This document shows, in pieces, positions 1 through 10,205 of a DNA stretch of 64,000 bases. The number at the start of each line of letters is the position of its first letter. Position 1 is the stretch's first letter. The DNA lies in the NCBI GenBank assembly GCA_014925825.1, contig JACGCK010000128.1, forward strand, positions 62,001 to 126,000. Direction: 5' to 3'. Source of the DNA: Pholiota molesta. Its lineage: Eukaryota; Basidiomycota; Agaricomycetes; Agaricales; Strophariaceae. The translations under genes and the position numbers were made by a program. The notes beneath the pieces were generated by a model, which was not told the DNA's origin, did not search any database, and saw only the letters and a program-made list of their open reading frames with translations.

Positions 1-608
1 GTGCGTCCGCCATGCTGAGGATGATAGTAGGGTGCTAAGATGGAGCTGAGGGGGCCTCTCTGCTCTTATACCGAAGTTCTAGGGCGGATTTATGTATCGT
101 CTATGTCCACAGTACACACGGGAGTTGCTTCGAATGCAAAACTCAGCAGTAGGACGCAGCGTCATATCAGTATCTGTCCTATTTGGTACGTTTGACGGAT
201 TATGGGAGTTGCGTCGTAGGCTATCTTCGCTGTCCGAGGGAGAATTTGGATGTTAAGTGGCGATCAGAGTATAAAAATAATCCGAGGGTGGCCACTTGTC
301 GATACTGGGAAACGGGAACTATGCACGCCGTTGGCTGGGATGGCGACAGAATGAAGTCCTAGTCCTGAATTGGCCTCGAAGACAGTATTTCCGAGGCTTT
401 TGATAGGTGCCACAAAGGGTTACAGTAAGGTCGCATATCCCCTTCCTGATGATTCCATGAGCGAGCTGTTAGCGGCTGTGAGAGTATGGAATAACAAAGG
501 TAAAGAGAAATATAACTCATGGCCATCATAAATCCGAATCGCGGCTTTTTCGTGTGCACGGTGTTGAACGAGAGACAAAATCGAAGCACACATACAATCG
601 TCCTTCAC
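1..608. other. Left-edge gene-free stretch
   Basis: No reading frame with recognisable protein character and no RNA gene was seen. The short minus-strand frames inside it lack codon structure. The right end should hold the promoter of the UstYa-like gene that starts at 609. Confidence 0.5.
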
Positions 609-1299
609 ATGTCCACATCCTCGAAGCAGCGCTATACACTATCTTTCGCTGGTATAAGCTTAGTGTTCGTGGGCTTGAGTCTCTTGGTCAAGCTTGCGGG
701 ATCAATATGGATCCATAAACAGATCGCCCATTTGACAAGGGAATACAGTGAGTAGCATCGTCGTCGGTAACTTGCAGACATTCTGCCATTTCTGAGCCTC
801 GTTCCCTTTGCTTGCGGGGTCCTGCTTCTCAGGCTACGTAGGAAACGACTATCCTGAAGTATGGCCTATTGAACGCAAATCTGTCCTGATGACATTCGAC
901 AATCCCAAGCACTTTCGCTTGGACACTGAAGATGGCGCCGCCGAGTGGGCCGCCATCGCACCTCAAAACGGTATCGTGCATCTTGGGCCCCACCGACAGC
1001 CATTCACCGTCGCCATGATGCACCAACTCAAATGTCTCGACATCCTTCGCCAAGAGATGGTGCGGGACCGCGATGAAGACGAGCAGCCCTCTGTGCTTGC
1101 CCGCCACTGTCTAAACTACGTGCGCCAAATGGTCATGTGTCACGGCGATTTGGAGCTCGAATCGTTTCAATTTGCCTCCCACAAGAACCCAATAGACTGG
1201 CACGGGGTGTATGAATGCAAGGACTGGGAAGTAGTGTTCAACGAGGTGCAGCGGAATCAAGCAGAGCATGGGAAGTGGCTGGAAACCCACGCAACGTAA
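609..1299 (+). CDS. UstYa-like (DUF3328) membrane-anchored protein
   Basis: Two exons (609-747, 833-1299) join in phase across an 85-nt GTGAGT...CAG intron to give 201 residues. The N-terminus is a short cytosolic stretch followed by one membrane helix (about residues 12-32). The junction recreates the family motif SYVGNDYPEVWP. Downstream are HQLKCLD and RHCLNYVRQMVMCHGDLELE, which correspond to the two HxxHC-type motifs of UstYa-family proteins. Known members catalyse oxidative cyclisation of ribosomal peptides (ustiloxin, cyclochlorotine) or related late oxidations. Here the first motif reads HxxKC and the second lacks its first His, so metal binding and activity are uncertain. No precursor peptide or other biosynthetic gene is adjacent. 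The start at 609 is chosen because it directly precedes the membrane segment; an in-frame upstream ATG at 519 is possible. Confidence 0.8.
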
Positions 1300-1697
1300 T
1301 GCGAGAACGCAAATCGACCACGGCTTTCGGTAATCATTCGGGGCGCGAACATTGCGAAGGGAATGCAGTGGGCGAGGCTTGAGTACTGTCTAGGGATTTC
1401 GTAATGTTCAAAGATATCTGTATGATTCGTATTGCGCCATGACGAAAATTGCGGGCTTAACAAGATAAAAATCGAGCGGTGTTACGTTGGTGATGGCTGA
1501 TAGCGAGAAATGTTTTCGAGTGCCTTCGTTATGCACCTTCAAGACCACCAAAATATCCAAGTCGAGCGTATTTTTACAGATTTTCTGTGGCGTACATCTT
1601 TGAAACGGACTGCGGCCGCAAAGAAGGGGTATGTAAATCGAGGGAGACCAAAAAAGAAGATCGCAGGTGTTGTCGGTACCTGATGATGCCACCAATC
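1300..1697. other. Convergent 3' intergenic region
   Basis: 398 bases between the stop of the UstYa-like gene (+) and the stop of the MET1-like gene (-). It should contain both 3' ends. No further gene seen. Confidence 0.5.
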
Positions 1698-3611
1698 TCA
1701 AAGATCCTCCCAGCCTGTCTCCAACCCCTCCCGCACTCTCCAGCCACAAGCATCGTCGCCGCCTAACCACCTGCTGACACGTGCCGCATCCTCGCGTTCT
1801 CCATTCTCGTCCAGAACTCCCATGTCGCCTTGGCCGTGAAGGGCTAAGACGGCCCAACCAATGATCATCAAGCCAGGAGGGCGCTGCTCGCCATTGCTCT
1901 CCAACGCTCTCACTATATCTTTCAAAGTTGACGCAATAACACGTTGATCGGGCATCGACGCGCGCTCGATGATGGCGATCGGCGTGTTGAGCGGATACGC
2001 GCGTCCGTCGCGGCGACCAGAATGCGCGTCGTCTACGAGTGCACGAATGACTTGCTGTAAGCGCGCTACGCCCATCAGGATGACGACAGTCCTCCCGCGC
2101 TCGTACCCGGGTAACTGGACGTCCTTTCCTTGCCGGCCCACGCCCGTGCACACGATAAGCGACTCGGCGACCCCGCGCTGCGTGACCGGTATCCCAGCGA
2201 ACGTCGGCGCCGCGAGTGCGGAGCTGACGCCAGGGATCACCAGCGGCTCGAACCCATGCGCGCGGAAGTATAGCACCTCTTCGCCCGCGCGTCCATATAC
2301 CACCGGGTCGCCTTGCTTGAGCTGCGCACACGCCCACGAATAGCCATGAGAAGCGTCAGCACAAAACGAGTTAAATAACGGCGATTAAGGATAACGTACG
2401 CGGACCACGGTCAAGCCTTGTTTCGCAGCGGCGACAGCTGCTTCCATCATCTCGATTTGTGCGCCCTCTGCGTTGCCGGGAAATTTTCGCGCAATGCGGA
2501 CCTCCACATGCTTCGGTATGAGTGCTAGGACCGCAGCAGGAACAAGCTTGTCAGACAGCACGAGATCGGCGTGTCGTGTAAGTGCGGTGTGGGTGGCGAT
2601 GGTGAGGAGGGAAGGATGGCCTGGGCCTGAGCCTACTAATAGGATGCGGCCTACTTTTGGGAACGGCGGGAAATGCAAAGAGGGCGATTGGGCTTGGGAA
2701 GTTTGAAGCTGATTTATCGCGCTATCCAGGGAAAGTGGGTTGGCGTCTGTGAATACGTCTTGCATCTCGGCCTCTGACATGGATGCGAGTTTTGAGATGG
2801 GCCAATATTCGCTGACTTGCGCGACCCATTTGATACGCCGCATTCGTGCCTCTGCGGCGCTTTCAGAGTTGCTTCGAGACGGGACAGGTCGATTAGGCGT
2901 CAAGACAGCACCCTCTTCGCAAATTTCTTCGTCTTCCAGACTATCTTCGAGATGCGTTTCCGATGCACCTGGGCCATCCTTTGCCATGCCACGCATCTGA
3001 CCGACTTTCTCCACAGCTGCGCCCACCTCTCGCGGAAGTTTAGACACGATCTCTCGGCGCAGACGGCCTGCCATACGACAGCCAAGGCCATTCGTGGTCA
3101 CTCCAATCTGAAGTGGTGTCTTTTCTCCTGTTTCGTGGTGCTCGAATCGATGTGACGACGTAAAGGAAAAATCGCAGAGGTCGGCCATATCCGTCGTGTT
3201 CACTGGAATGTTGCGAGCGTGGAGGACGTTGTAAATTTGCGTGGCAGAAGCGTGGCTGCGTCTCTGTAGCCCAGATAGTGTATCGGTGATAGCTGCCAGA
3301 GTAATGTTCGGAGTCGTCTTCAGGAACGCTTCGAGACGATCCGCTTCACTGTTGGACGCCGACGAGCTGGGCAGGTCTTCCCAGTTGATAAATTGGACTT
3401 GTCGCTGACGCACACGATATTGAAGTTCATCGCAAGCAGATTCGACGCCCCCTTTCGCCAATACAATGACCGCAGAATCTGCTTCTAATGCAGCAAAAGC
3501 TCGAGATGCGGCAAGGGTGCCAGAACCGATGATCAAGGTGGTCTTGTTTTGAAGTCTGAAAGAGACGATGAGAGAGGCGCCTCCCTTTGGCGACGAGTAG
3601 TGTTCCAGCAT
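1698..3611 (-). CDS. MET1: Uroporphyrin-III C-methyltransferase with Met8-like N-terminal domain (siroheme synthesis)
   Basis: Two exons (3611-2400, 2321-1698) join in frame across a 78-nt GTACGT...CAG intron, giving 611 residues, close to yeast Met1. The N-terminal third is a precorrin-2 dehydrogenase-like Rossmann domain (LIIGSGTLAASRAFAAL, an NAD-binding loop). The C-terminal 250 residues are a SUMT/CobA tetrapyrrole methylase with ILLVGSGPGHPSLLT, then VVRVR-LKQGDPVVYGRAGEE across the splice site, PGVSSALAAPTFAGIPVTQRG and a late GLMIIGWAV strand. The enzyme makes precorrin-2 from uroporphyrinogen III for siroheme, the cofactor of sulfite and nitrite reductase, in the cytosol. The usual Asp of the GxGPGDP loop is His here. 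Whether the N-terminal domain is still an active dehydrogenase cannot be told from sequence alone. Start: first ATG before the conserved SPKGGASLIVSF segment. Confidence 0.9.
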
Positions 3612-3973
3612 AGCTTATAGAGGTTGGCAAAGAAGTTGGATTCGTTCGCCGTCATCTTCGTCGTCGATGAGTAAAGCGTTGTCGTGCTCATGAGCAATTC
3701 AATTTTCCGGTCCGGTAAGCTGCTAACCACTTAGCATTTTTTATTATTACACGTTAACTACGTAATAAATGTACACGTGCACATATATTGTTAGCAAAAG
3801 TAACGGTCACGTGAATCAATTGACGAAATTACAAACGCAAGCGCTCGCCAATTGCTGGCCAACCTTCGCCAGCCCGACCACAACTCAATGCCAACTTCCA
3901 AGTCCTTTCTATATCTATATAATTCTACCAAGAGTCAAGTCTAGCACAGCCAATACTTGTAGATTCTGAGTCT
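3612..3973. promoter_or_regulatory. Divergent intergenic region MET1-like / Ubp-like
   Basis: 362 bases separate the two divergent start codons (3611 minus, 3974 plus). It is AT-rich, with several stretches of mixed A/T around 3735-3790. It must hold both promoters. No specific factor site is claimed. Confidence 0.45.
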
Positions 3974-5878
3974 ATGGACCATCCAGGGATACAGCACATT
4001 GACATCGACGGACGCGACAACCATGAGGAATCTCTGTGGTGGTGTCGAGAAGAACGCGAAAAGAATAAGCGCCTAGGACCCGGAATGCTCCCACCACTTC
4101 TAGCAGAAACTCTGCACCATCCATACCATCCTCTGTATTCCGTCAACTTCATTTCATTTCCTCTTACACCCACTGTTCCTGGGGAACAAAATTCAACCGG
4201 TTCATCTATTCTTTCAGCTGCTACCGGCCCATCATTCGAGATTCAACCGCCCTCAGAGACTGAAACGAGGAATTCCGTGCCCCATCCAAATGCCTATTAC
4301 TGTCCAACGGACAATGGATGGGTTATCTTGAGTTGGAAATCATCTCATACTATACCGCCGCTTGCGCAATCGTATTTAGACGTCGCAGAATTCCCTCTTC
4401 CAGACCTGAAACGACGTAGAACTCCATCGTGTATCAGTCTCTTTGGCAAGACCTTGAATATGACTCATCACTTCCACAAATACGAGAAAGCAGTCGACGG
4501 TCGCAAACTGAAGCCGCCTGTCCGCGAGGATCAGTGGAAATCCTTCGAGAACGAAGATGATCTGGGGGATGGGACACTCCTCGACCTGTACATGTGTTGT
4601 CAATGTTCATTCTATTGCATGGCTTCGGGGACCATTCTAGGGGTTATTCCCAGAAACCTTTTGGAAGAGCTTGTGCGCGACCGGACAGAAAATCCTCCCT
4701 CTGGGAAGACGGGTGCACAAGCAGTTGCTGATGCCATTGCCACGATCGCAATGTATGTACCGAAGTCGCATTTCCTCATTCTGCCTTTATGACCGACATG
4801 CATCTCAGGGCCATTGAGAATATATTGTGGAAAGGCGAAAGTCGTAAACTCTACGCCTCAAGTTCAACTTCATCGTTCAAAAAGAGGGTAGATTGGAATT
4901 CAAATGTGTGAGTTCTCGTATATCTTATGTTAATTAACTTTTGGCTAATTACCTATAGAAAACACATTTTCGAGCTTTTGGAATTCGTAGAAGCCGATCA
5001 TGGTATATTAACGCCTCCTAATTTGAGTACCCCGATAGGGAAGCTTGTAAGGCGAAAGCTCATTCGTGCTTGGTTGGAGTTAAATGCATGGATTGCGGGC
5101 TATAAACGCGCGAATGGTAAAAATCAAACCGTAATAATCTTTCGCTATGATGCTTATGCCTCTCTCAGCCATTCATTTCAACGATATGAAGAGCTCCAAA
5201 GCCTACGTGCGGCTAGATAGCGCACTCGAAATGTACCGGATTGCCATCGGCGCTCACTCGAACCAAAGTCAGTTCCAACCCACGTAGGACTGCCTTAGAC
5301 CCGCTAACGAGTCAACCACTAGTCCCGCGGGGCGTCCTCTCAGACCCTATTCTGCATGCCGTCTGGCCCTCGGTTGGAACATGGCACAGTCTCGGCCTAA
5401 CCCTAACGTCGTTTTCCGGAGGTGTGCTCTATTCCACACGTCGCTATCGGATTGAATTGACCCTCCATTACCTGCGAAAGACCTGCTTGCCTTCGCGTAC
5501 CTGGCGCAATGTCGCTGCGACCCAGCGCGAACGCCACTGTACTTCACCCACCTGATCGATATTGTGAAGCAATTAGACGAATACGGGCGCTGCCCAGCGG
5601 TACTGCAACAGCTAGTCGCTCAAGAACAGTCCAGACACCGATTTACATATGAAGACCTCAGCACCGCGGCCACTTTCCTTGGATTCGGCGCAGACAATAT
5701 CCTTGGCGTGGAGTACAGCGAAGATACGCCGGAAGAGGTCGTCGAAAACGCTTGGAAGGACTGTGTCAAGCGGTCTTGGAGGGATCCACAACACGGTGCG
5801 CAGACCCAGCGCCTTGCTAATGATTCTTTCAGAGTATTGTCCGAAATGCGCGGCAGCGCAGGAGCCAGCAATGAATAA
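3974..5878 (+). CDS. N-terminal-only homolog of a Ubp2-type ubiquitin-specific protease
   Basis: Six exons (3974-4752, 4809-4907, 4959-5116, 5169-5267, 5323-5421, 5481-5878) join in consistent phase with GT-AG introns of 51-59 nt, giving 543 residues. The sequence matches my recollection of the long non-catalytic N-terminal region of basidiomycete Ubp2-like deubiquitinases: LLDLYMCCQCSFYC, GVIPRNLLEEL, GKTGAQAV, HIFELLEFVEADHGILTPPN, LLAFAYLAQCRCDP and FGFGADN-like LGFGADNILGVEY. It stops in a stretch where the full-length family continues to the USP catalytic core; no Cys-box or His-box follows before a repeat-rich gap. The frame is clean throughout, so this is either a functional truncated paralog (a possible ubiquitin-pathway decoy or scaffold) or a recently truncated gene. 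Exon 2-6 borders are inferred from consensus sites plus family-like reading. Confidence 0.65.
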
Positions 5879-5973
5879 GGATAAGACGGCGATTTGACGC
5901 GCAAAATGTTCTTGCCTGGCTGTAATTAGTTTACTGTGGTGGGATTACTTAGAAGCCAAGCTCGGCCTTACAT

Positions 5974-6070
5974 GAATTTGTCCTCAGGCCATCATCGTAT
6001 ATCCTTCAATTCCATTGTAATAGAACACGCGACCAGGAAAACTGAATATGTTCTATGTATGTTTGGCGGT
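5974..6070 (-). repeat. Dispersed repeat family 2, copy 1 (inverted)
   Basis: The reverse complement of this stretch matches about 20085-20183 over roughly 100 bp at about 85% by eye. The best block is ttacaatggaattgaagg, then cgatgatggcctgaggac. Each copy lies downstream of a gene's stop codon. Confidence 0.7.
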
Positions 6071-6239
6071 ATGGTAAACATGTCATCAGCAAAAGAACAG
6101 TTTTAATACGTAGGTTTTTCTAGATATAATCCATACATAATGGATTCTAGCCCGAGTATAAGTATGCGAAAACCATGATGGAAACTTTTAACCATCTTGT
6201 AATGTAGCTACGGTTATTGTACCCATTCTGATTGCATCA

Positions 6240-6812
6240 TGCCAATGCCTCGGAAATGTTGTGCACCCATACAAGGATATTACTAGAGTTAAGTATTTCA
6301 TTGCTATTATGATGTTGACCACGCAATACAAATGTTCCCAAGATACCATAATCTTAGGAGATAAATTCTATCAAATTTCAATGGGTTAGAATCTTTATAC
6401 AACATAGATATCTTCATAAGCTACTTATTTGAAATTGGAATGATTTTCACGGACTGTATTTCACTCATTTCATCCAATTTTACAGTGTTCCATGGGATTG
6501 TACAGCTACAAGATAGAGAATACAATGGAATTCCAATGGAATTCATTTGCAAAGGTTTCGCAAGGTTTCCAAAGACTTCTAACTCTCAAATTCCTCGCAT
6601 AGGATTCCAGCTCAACAAACCCTTGTAATGATCGCTTGCATTCTAATGGATTCTATGGAAGAACTGCCTTGCAAACGTCAGAAGTGTTCCGAGCATTTTA
6701 TGACATTGTGATAAAACCTCTGTTACAACACGTTTGCAATACGTTTGTGACCAGTGTATGGGATCTTATAAGATTCCTTTACCTATTGTAGAGGGCGCTT
6801 TTTCGGCGATGG
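6240..6812 (+). repeat. Dispersed repeat family 1, copy 1
   Basis: Shares long blocks in the same orientation with 48163-48534 and 52536-52812: ttgtgcacccatac, ccatgggattgtac, tttccaaagactt, acccttgtaatg, tttatgacattgtgataaa and gtatgggatctta. Relative to copy 2 it contains about 200 extra bases between 6285 and 6487. No coding capacity or clear terminal inverted repeat was seen. It could be a SINE- or MITE-like element or an LTR fragment. Confidence 0.75.
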
Positions 6813-6966
6813 TTTATTGCCTTGTGGTCACGTTTAAGCTTGGCAACTTCTGGTGCGCAAGGACATCAGCCAATATTGTAGCCTTCTGAGGAGAGTCCAG
6901 TGGGAGATGCTTTCTGCGACAGGTCAAAATTCGTCAAAATTGATGTCAACGATGGAGAACAAACTC

Positions 6967-8702
6967 TCGGAGATGGTTGACAAAAAAGGATGCGAGGGAA
7001 ACAAGGCCTCGAGGCCGGGGCTATGCTATCAAAACAAATGCCACGTTTTTACCAAGTGCGGCGGCGTCCATTGTTCACATCTTTCTTTCTGCCATCACAG
7101 CCTGCGCTCATCGACATCGACATCGCCCACCAAGATTCGAGTTATCTGGGACGTTACTGGGACGCGCGGGTGAGTAAGGCTGTGTAATGGTTATCACACG
7201 ACCAGGCAGCTCATGTCAGGCTATAGATACATCCTTCAGCGCGATATTACTTTCGCATGCGCTAACGAGCAGAGGATATACTCCTTTGTGACAGGCTAGC
7301 CGCCGTAGTGCATTGATAGCATCAGAGCCAGGGACGCCCTGCGTTTATGGCCCCCAATTTCTTCCAAAAACTCGTCAAAGTCGCCAACAACAACCGCGAA
7401 ACCGCCCGCGAACGGGTCTCCTCCTCCTCCGACACCGTCGTCGACACCAGCGGCAGCGCCTTCCAGCAGCAGCGCAACCGCTCCCAGTCCGCCTCCGCCG
7501 TCTCCTCCCCCACCACCCCGACGCAGTCGAGCATCTCGCGCCAGAGCACTTCGCAGTTCTCTGCAGACAGCCGCGTCCCCAGCATCATCACCACCCTCAG
7601 TAACGGGACGAAGAGCCTCGGCAAGAAGAACAAGGGTCAGAATCGCAGCAGGAGCCTCAGCAGAGAGCGTGTCAGTCTGCGCAAGAGCATCGAGAGCATC
7701 GAGACCTTCAGCACCCAGCCGAACGTCACCATCGTACCCCCGAGCCCCCTTGCGTACAACGCCGACCTCTCGGATTCGGAAGACGAGGACGACAAGAGCA
7801 GTCTGAACGGCACTGCGGAATCCGCCAACACAGGCACGACTACCCCTGCAGCAGCACCACCGACTACCGCCAAGGAACCCGCAGCACCCGAACATCACTC
7901 ACCCACCACGCCAACCCCTGCCACCTTCGTCAACAAGTCGACCGCAGAACCTACTACTAATACAACCGCTGCCATGTCCAACTCACTAGCCCCTCGCCCA
8001 CCACCGCCAACGGGGCCCCGCCCGTGCCGCCGCTCCCGAACGGCGGCGCGATGCCGCCCGTGGCGCGCGAGAACACCAGCGCGACGCTCGCCGCGCCCGA
8101 CAGCAAGGGCAGCAAGCGCCCGTGGAAGCGCTCGACGACGCGCAAGCCCACGGGCCTCGCGTCCGCGATCGCCGCGTCCGGCCTCGCGATGGCGAACCCG
8201 TCGCTCTCCGCTGCGCAGCACGCGCAGATCGGGGGCCCGCCGCCGGTGCTCAGCCCCGGGTCGTCGAAGGGCTCCGAGAAGGACAAGCAGCCGTACCTGT
8301 CGCGCTCGCCCGCGCAGAGCAGCGTCAGCCAGCGGAGCCACGGGAAGGCGCGCAGCGCGGACCTCGGCAGCGCGGCGGACCTGGCGAGCCCGCGCTCCGT
8401 CGCGTCGCGCAAGTCCTCGCACGGGAGCGCGGGGCGGCGCTCGCGCAGGCCGTCCGCAGCGCACTCGGACGGGCAGGGTCCGAGCAGCACGCGCACGCGA
8501 GCGCGAACGGGGACGGCGAGTCCGTCGTGCGCGCGGACTACTACAGCGGCCTGGACCTGCTGGACGACGGGAGCTCGGACGAGGACGAGAGCGGGAGCGG
8601 CAGCGATATCGACGGGCTGATGGGCGAGGACGATATCCCGGTGACGGGGTTTGCGGTGGCGAGCAATAAGCGGAATGCGGACTTCCATGAGCTGTTCCCT
8701 AC
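6967..8702 (+). repeat. Segmental duplication, copy A
   Basis: Begins tcggagatggttgac and ends after gagctgttccctac. It is colinear and near-identical with 15287-17209, about 8.3 kb downstream in direct orientation. It covers the promoter/5' UTR and N-terminal coding part of the LAM-like gene. Copy A lacks about 200 bp present in copy B (B positions about 16308-16510). Confidence 0.9.
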
Positions 8703-8858
8703 GGTGAGTGGTGGGTTGTGCTGGTGCGCGTATGCCCCATTTGGAATGTCGGGGTGCAGGGTCGTGAGTCGGGAATTACCATACGGCGTGAAAATCGAAA
8801 AACACGTTAGTAACTGACTGTTTTTTGCGTGTAGGGAGATAGTAGGATCAAAGGTTAG
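7347..8858 (+). pseudogene. Broken partial copy of the LAM-type sterol-transfer gene
   Basis: The first 210 or so residues (MAPNFFQKLVKVANNNRE...) are nearly identical to the gene at 15653. A deletion near 7998 then shifts the frame, and a second one-base loss near 8470 shifts it again, compared with copy B. Only the disordered Ser/Pro-rich N-terminal region is present; GRAM, VASt and membrane segments are absent. Just where homology ends, a consensus intron (GTGAGT at 8703, acceptor at 8834 after a pyrimidine tract) leads to a short tail, GDSRIKG, and a stop at 8858. The first long frame would give a low-complexity Arg-rich tail if translated. I treat it as a pseudogene. Transcription is possible, because its upstream region is duplicated too. 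Confidence 0.8.
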
Positions 8859-8884
8859 CCCACCCCGAAGGGCAGGCTAACGTA

Positions 8885-9310
8885 GATAGCTCTAAAATGT
8901 AATAGTCAGTAGATAGTCAATAAACTGGTTTACGCACCAAGTGAAATGTTTGAAGCTCGCGAATTAGGCGCCAAGTACGACGCGGAAATTGTGATTGGTG
9001 GAATTTGAACGAGGTTAAGTAGTCGGTTGATAGTGATCTGCGCACCCTCGCACGGAAAAGTGAAGCTCATGAATTAGGTACCCAAGTTCTAGATAGCTCT
9101 AAAATGTTAGTTGATAGTCAATAAACGGATTTGCGCACCAAGTATTGACTCTCGCGCAGAGTTTGGAGCTCGTGAAGAGGCGCCAAGTCAAAAATGGTGC
9201 TGTGACGAATTGATATTCGCGCGGCAAGTTCAGTGTTCGATTCGAAAGCTCGCGGCGGCTGCATTGAGGTGTAAGTAATCAGTACGAAGTGAATAAATGG
9301 GGTATGCACC
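8885..9310 (+). repeat. Degenerate tandem repeat, about 100-bp monomer
   Basis: Four diverged units share the order gatagtcaataaa, gcgcaccaagt, gaagctcgtgaa, gcgccaag. The best pair begins at 8885 and 9092 with gatagctctaaaatgt (spacing 207). No coding sense was found. Confidence 0.6.
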
Positions 9311-9782
9311 GAGTCCTAATTTTTGACTCTGACTGGGGGAATGACAATGCAACAGATGCGCGGAATGTCCAATGCTTGATTTGAGAGATTGCGGCTATTG
9401 GAATTTCAAAAAGATGGGGATAACTGAAAGGCAGGAACGTACTCGCATTCGTCCATGGTTACGATGACGAGCTAAAATTGGACTTTAGCACATTTACCTC
9501 GAGACCAAATGCATACCATTACTCCTTATTAATTTTCGAGTCAACAGCACCTGAGAGAACAGTCATATAATAGATTCAAAGAAACATGCAATACCTGGAT
9601 AGTCCATGGACATGTGGGCGGTCGCAATTCATTTCCAACGGGCGCTTATTACATATCTCGGAATCATTATCAATCTTCTCTTGATGATGTTGCGCTTCTG
9701 CGAGCATAAAAGAGTCAGAGTTTGTTAGCCAGATATTCAAATATACTATTCGAGGAGCGTACTGTGGCATCAAGACCTAATT

Positions 9783-10205
9783 CAGTCCACGGGAAGTTGA
9801 AATTTGGTGTTGGAATATTTCAAGATTGAACACGGCATTGAAACCGAGTTTGCAAGATAGAGCAGTCCGCGGGAAGTTGAAAAATGGTGTCGGAGTATTT
9901 CTTGATAGAATTAGCACTGTATCATTTAAGGAAGATAACATACCATGCTTCGGAACATCCGGGCATTGGATTGAAGTCTGTGGGAAGTTCAAAAATAGTG
10001 TCAGGTCGAGAAGAAATACTCGAGAAGAGAACATACACATGTTTGGAACATTCTTGCAGTCCGCGGGAAGTCTAGATAAGGTGTCGGCATATCTACAGAT
10101 GGAATCAGTGTAGTATTGGGTAGAAAAGCGAATGTACTTCTCTTTAGAGCATCCCATCATCATTGTGCAGTCCGCCGGAACCTTGGATATGGTGTTGGGA
10201 CTGAG
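9783..10205. repeat. Degenerate tandem array with alternating 80/111-bp spacing
   Basis: Five copies of a core close to cagtccgcgggaagttgaaa start at about 9783, 9863, 9974, 10057 and 10168. Spacings are 80, 111, 83 and 111, suggesting a dimeric unit of about 192 bp. A minus-strand frame (9777-10280, 167 aa) stays open across the whole array, but its codon usage gives no clear domain. Confidence 0.65.

Larger units (their letters stand above)
5879..6966. other. AT-rich gene-free stretch with two repeat remnants
   Basis: No gene seen. It is AT-rich compared with its surroundings and holds an inverted copy of dispersed repeat 2 (about 5974-6070) and the longest copy of dispersed repeat 1 (about 6240-6812), listed separately. 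Confidence 0.6.

Noticed and set aside
1408..2337. 309-residue minus-strand frame rich in Arg and Cys
   Set aside because: It overlaps the SUMT exon of the MET1-like gene in another frame and has no domain; a shadow frame in GC-rich coding DNA.
7296..8688. Several long minus-strand frames opposite the LAM-like N-terminus (also 15602-17195)
   Set aside because: Low-complexity Gly/Arg/Ala antisense of Ser/Pro-rich GC-rich codons; present in both copies only because the DNA is duplicated.
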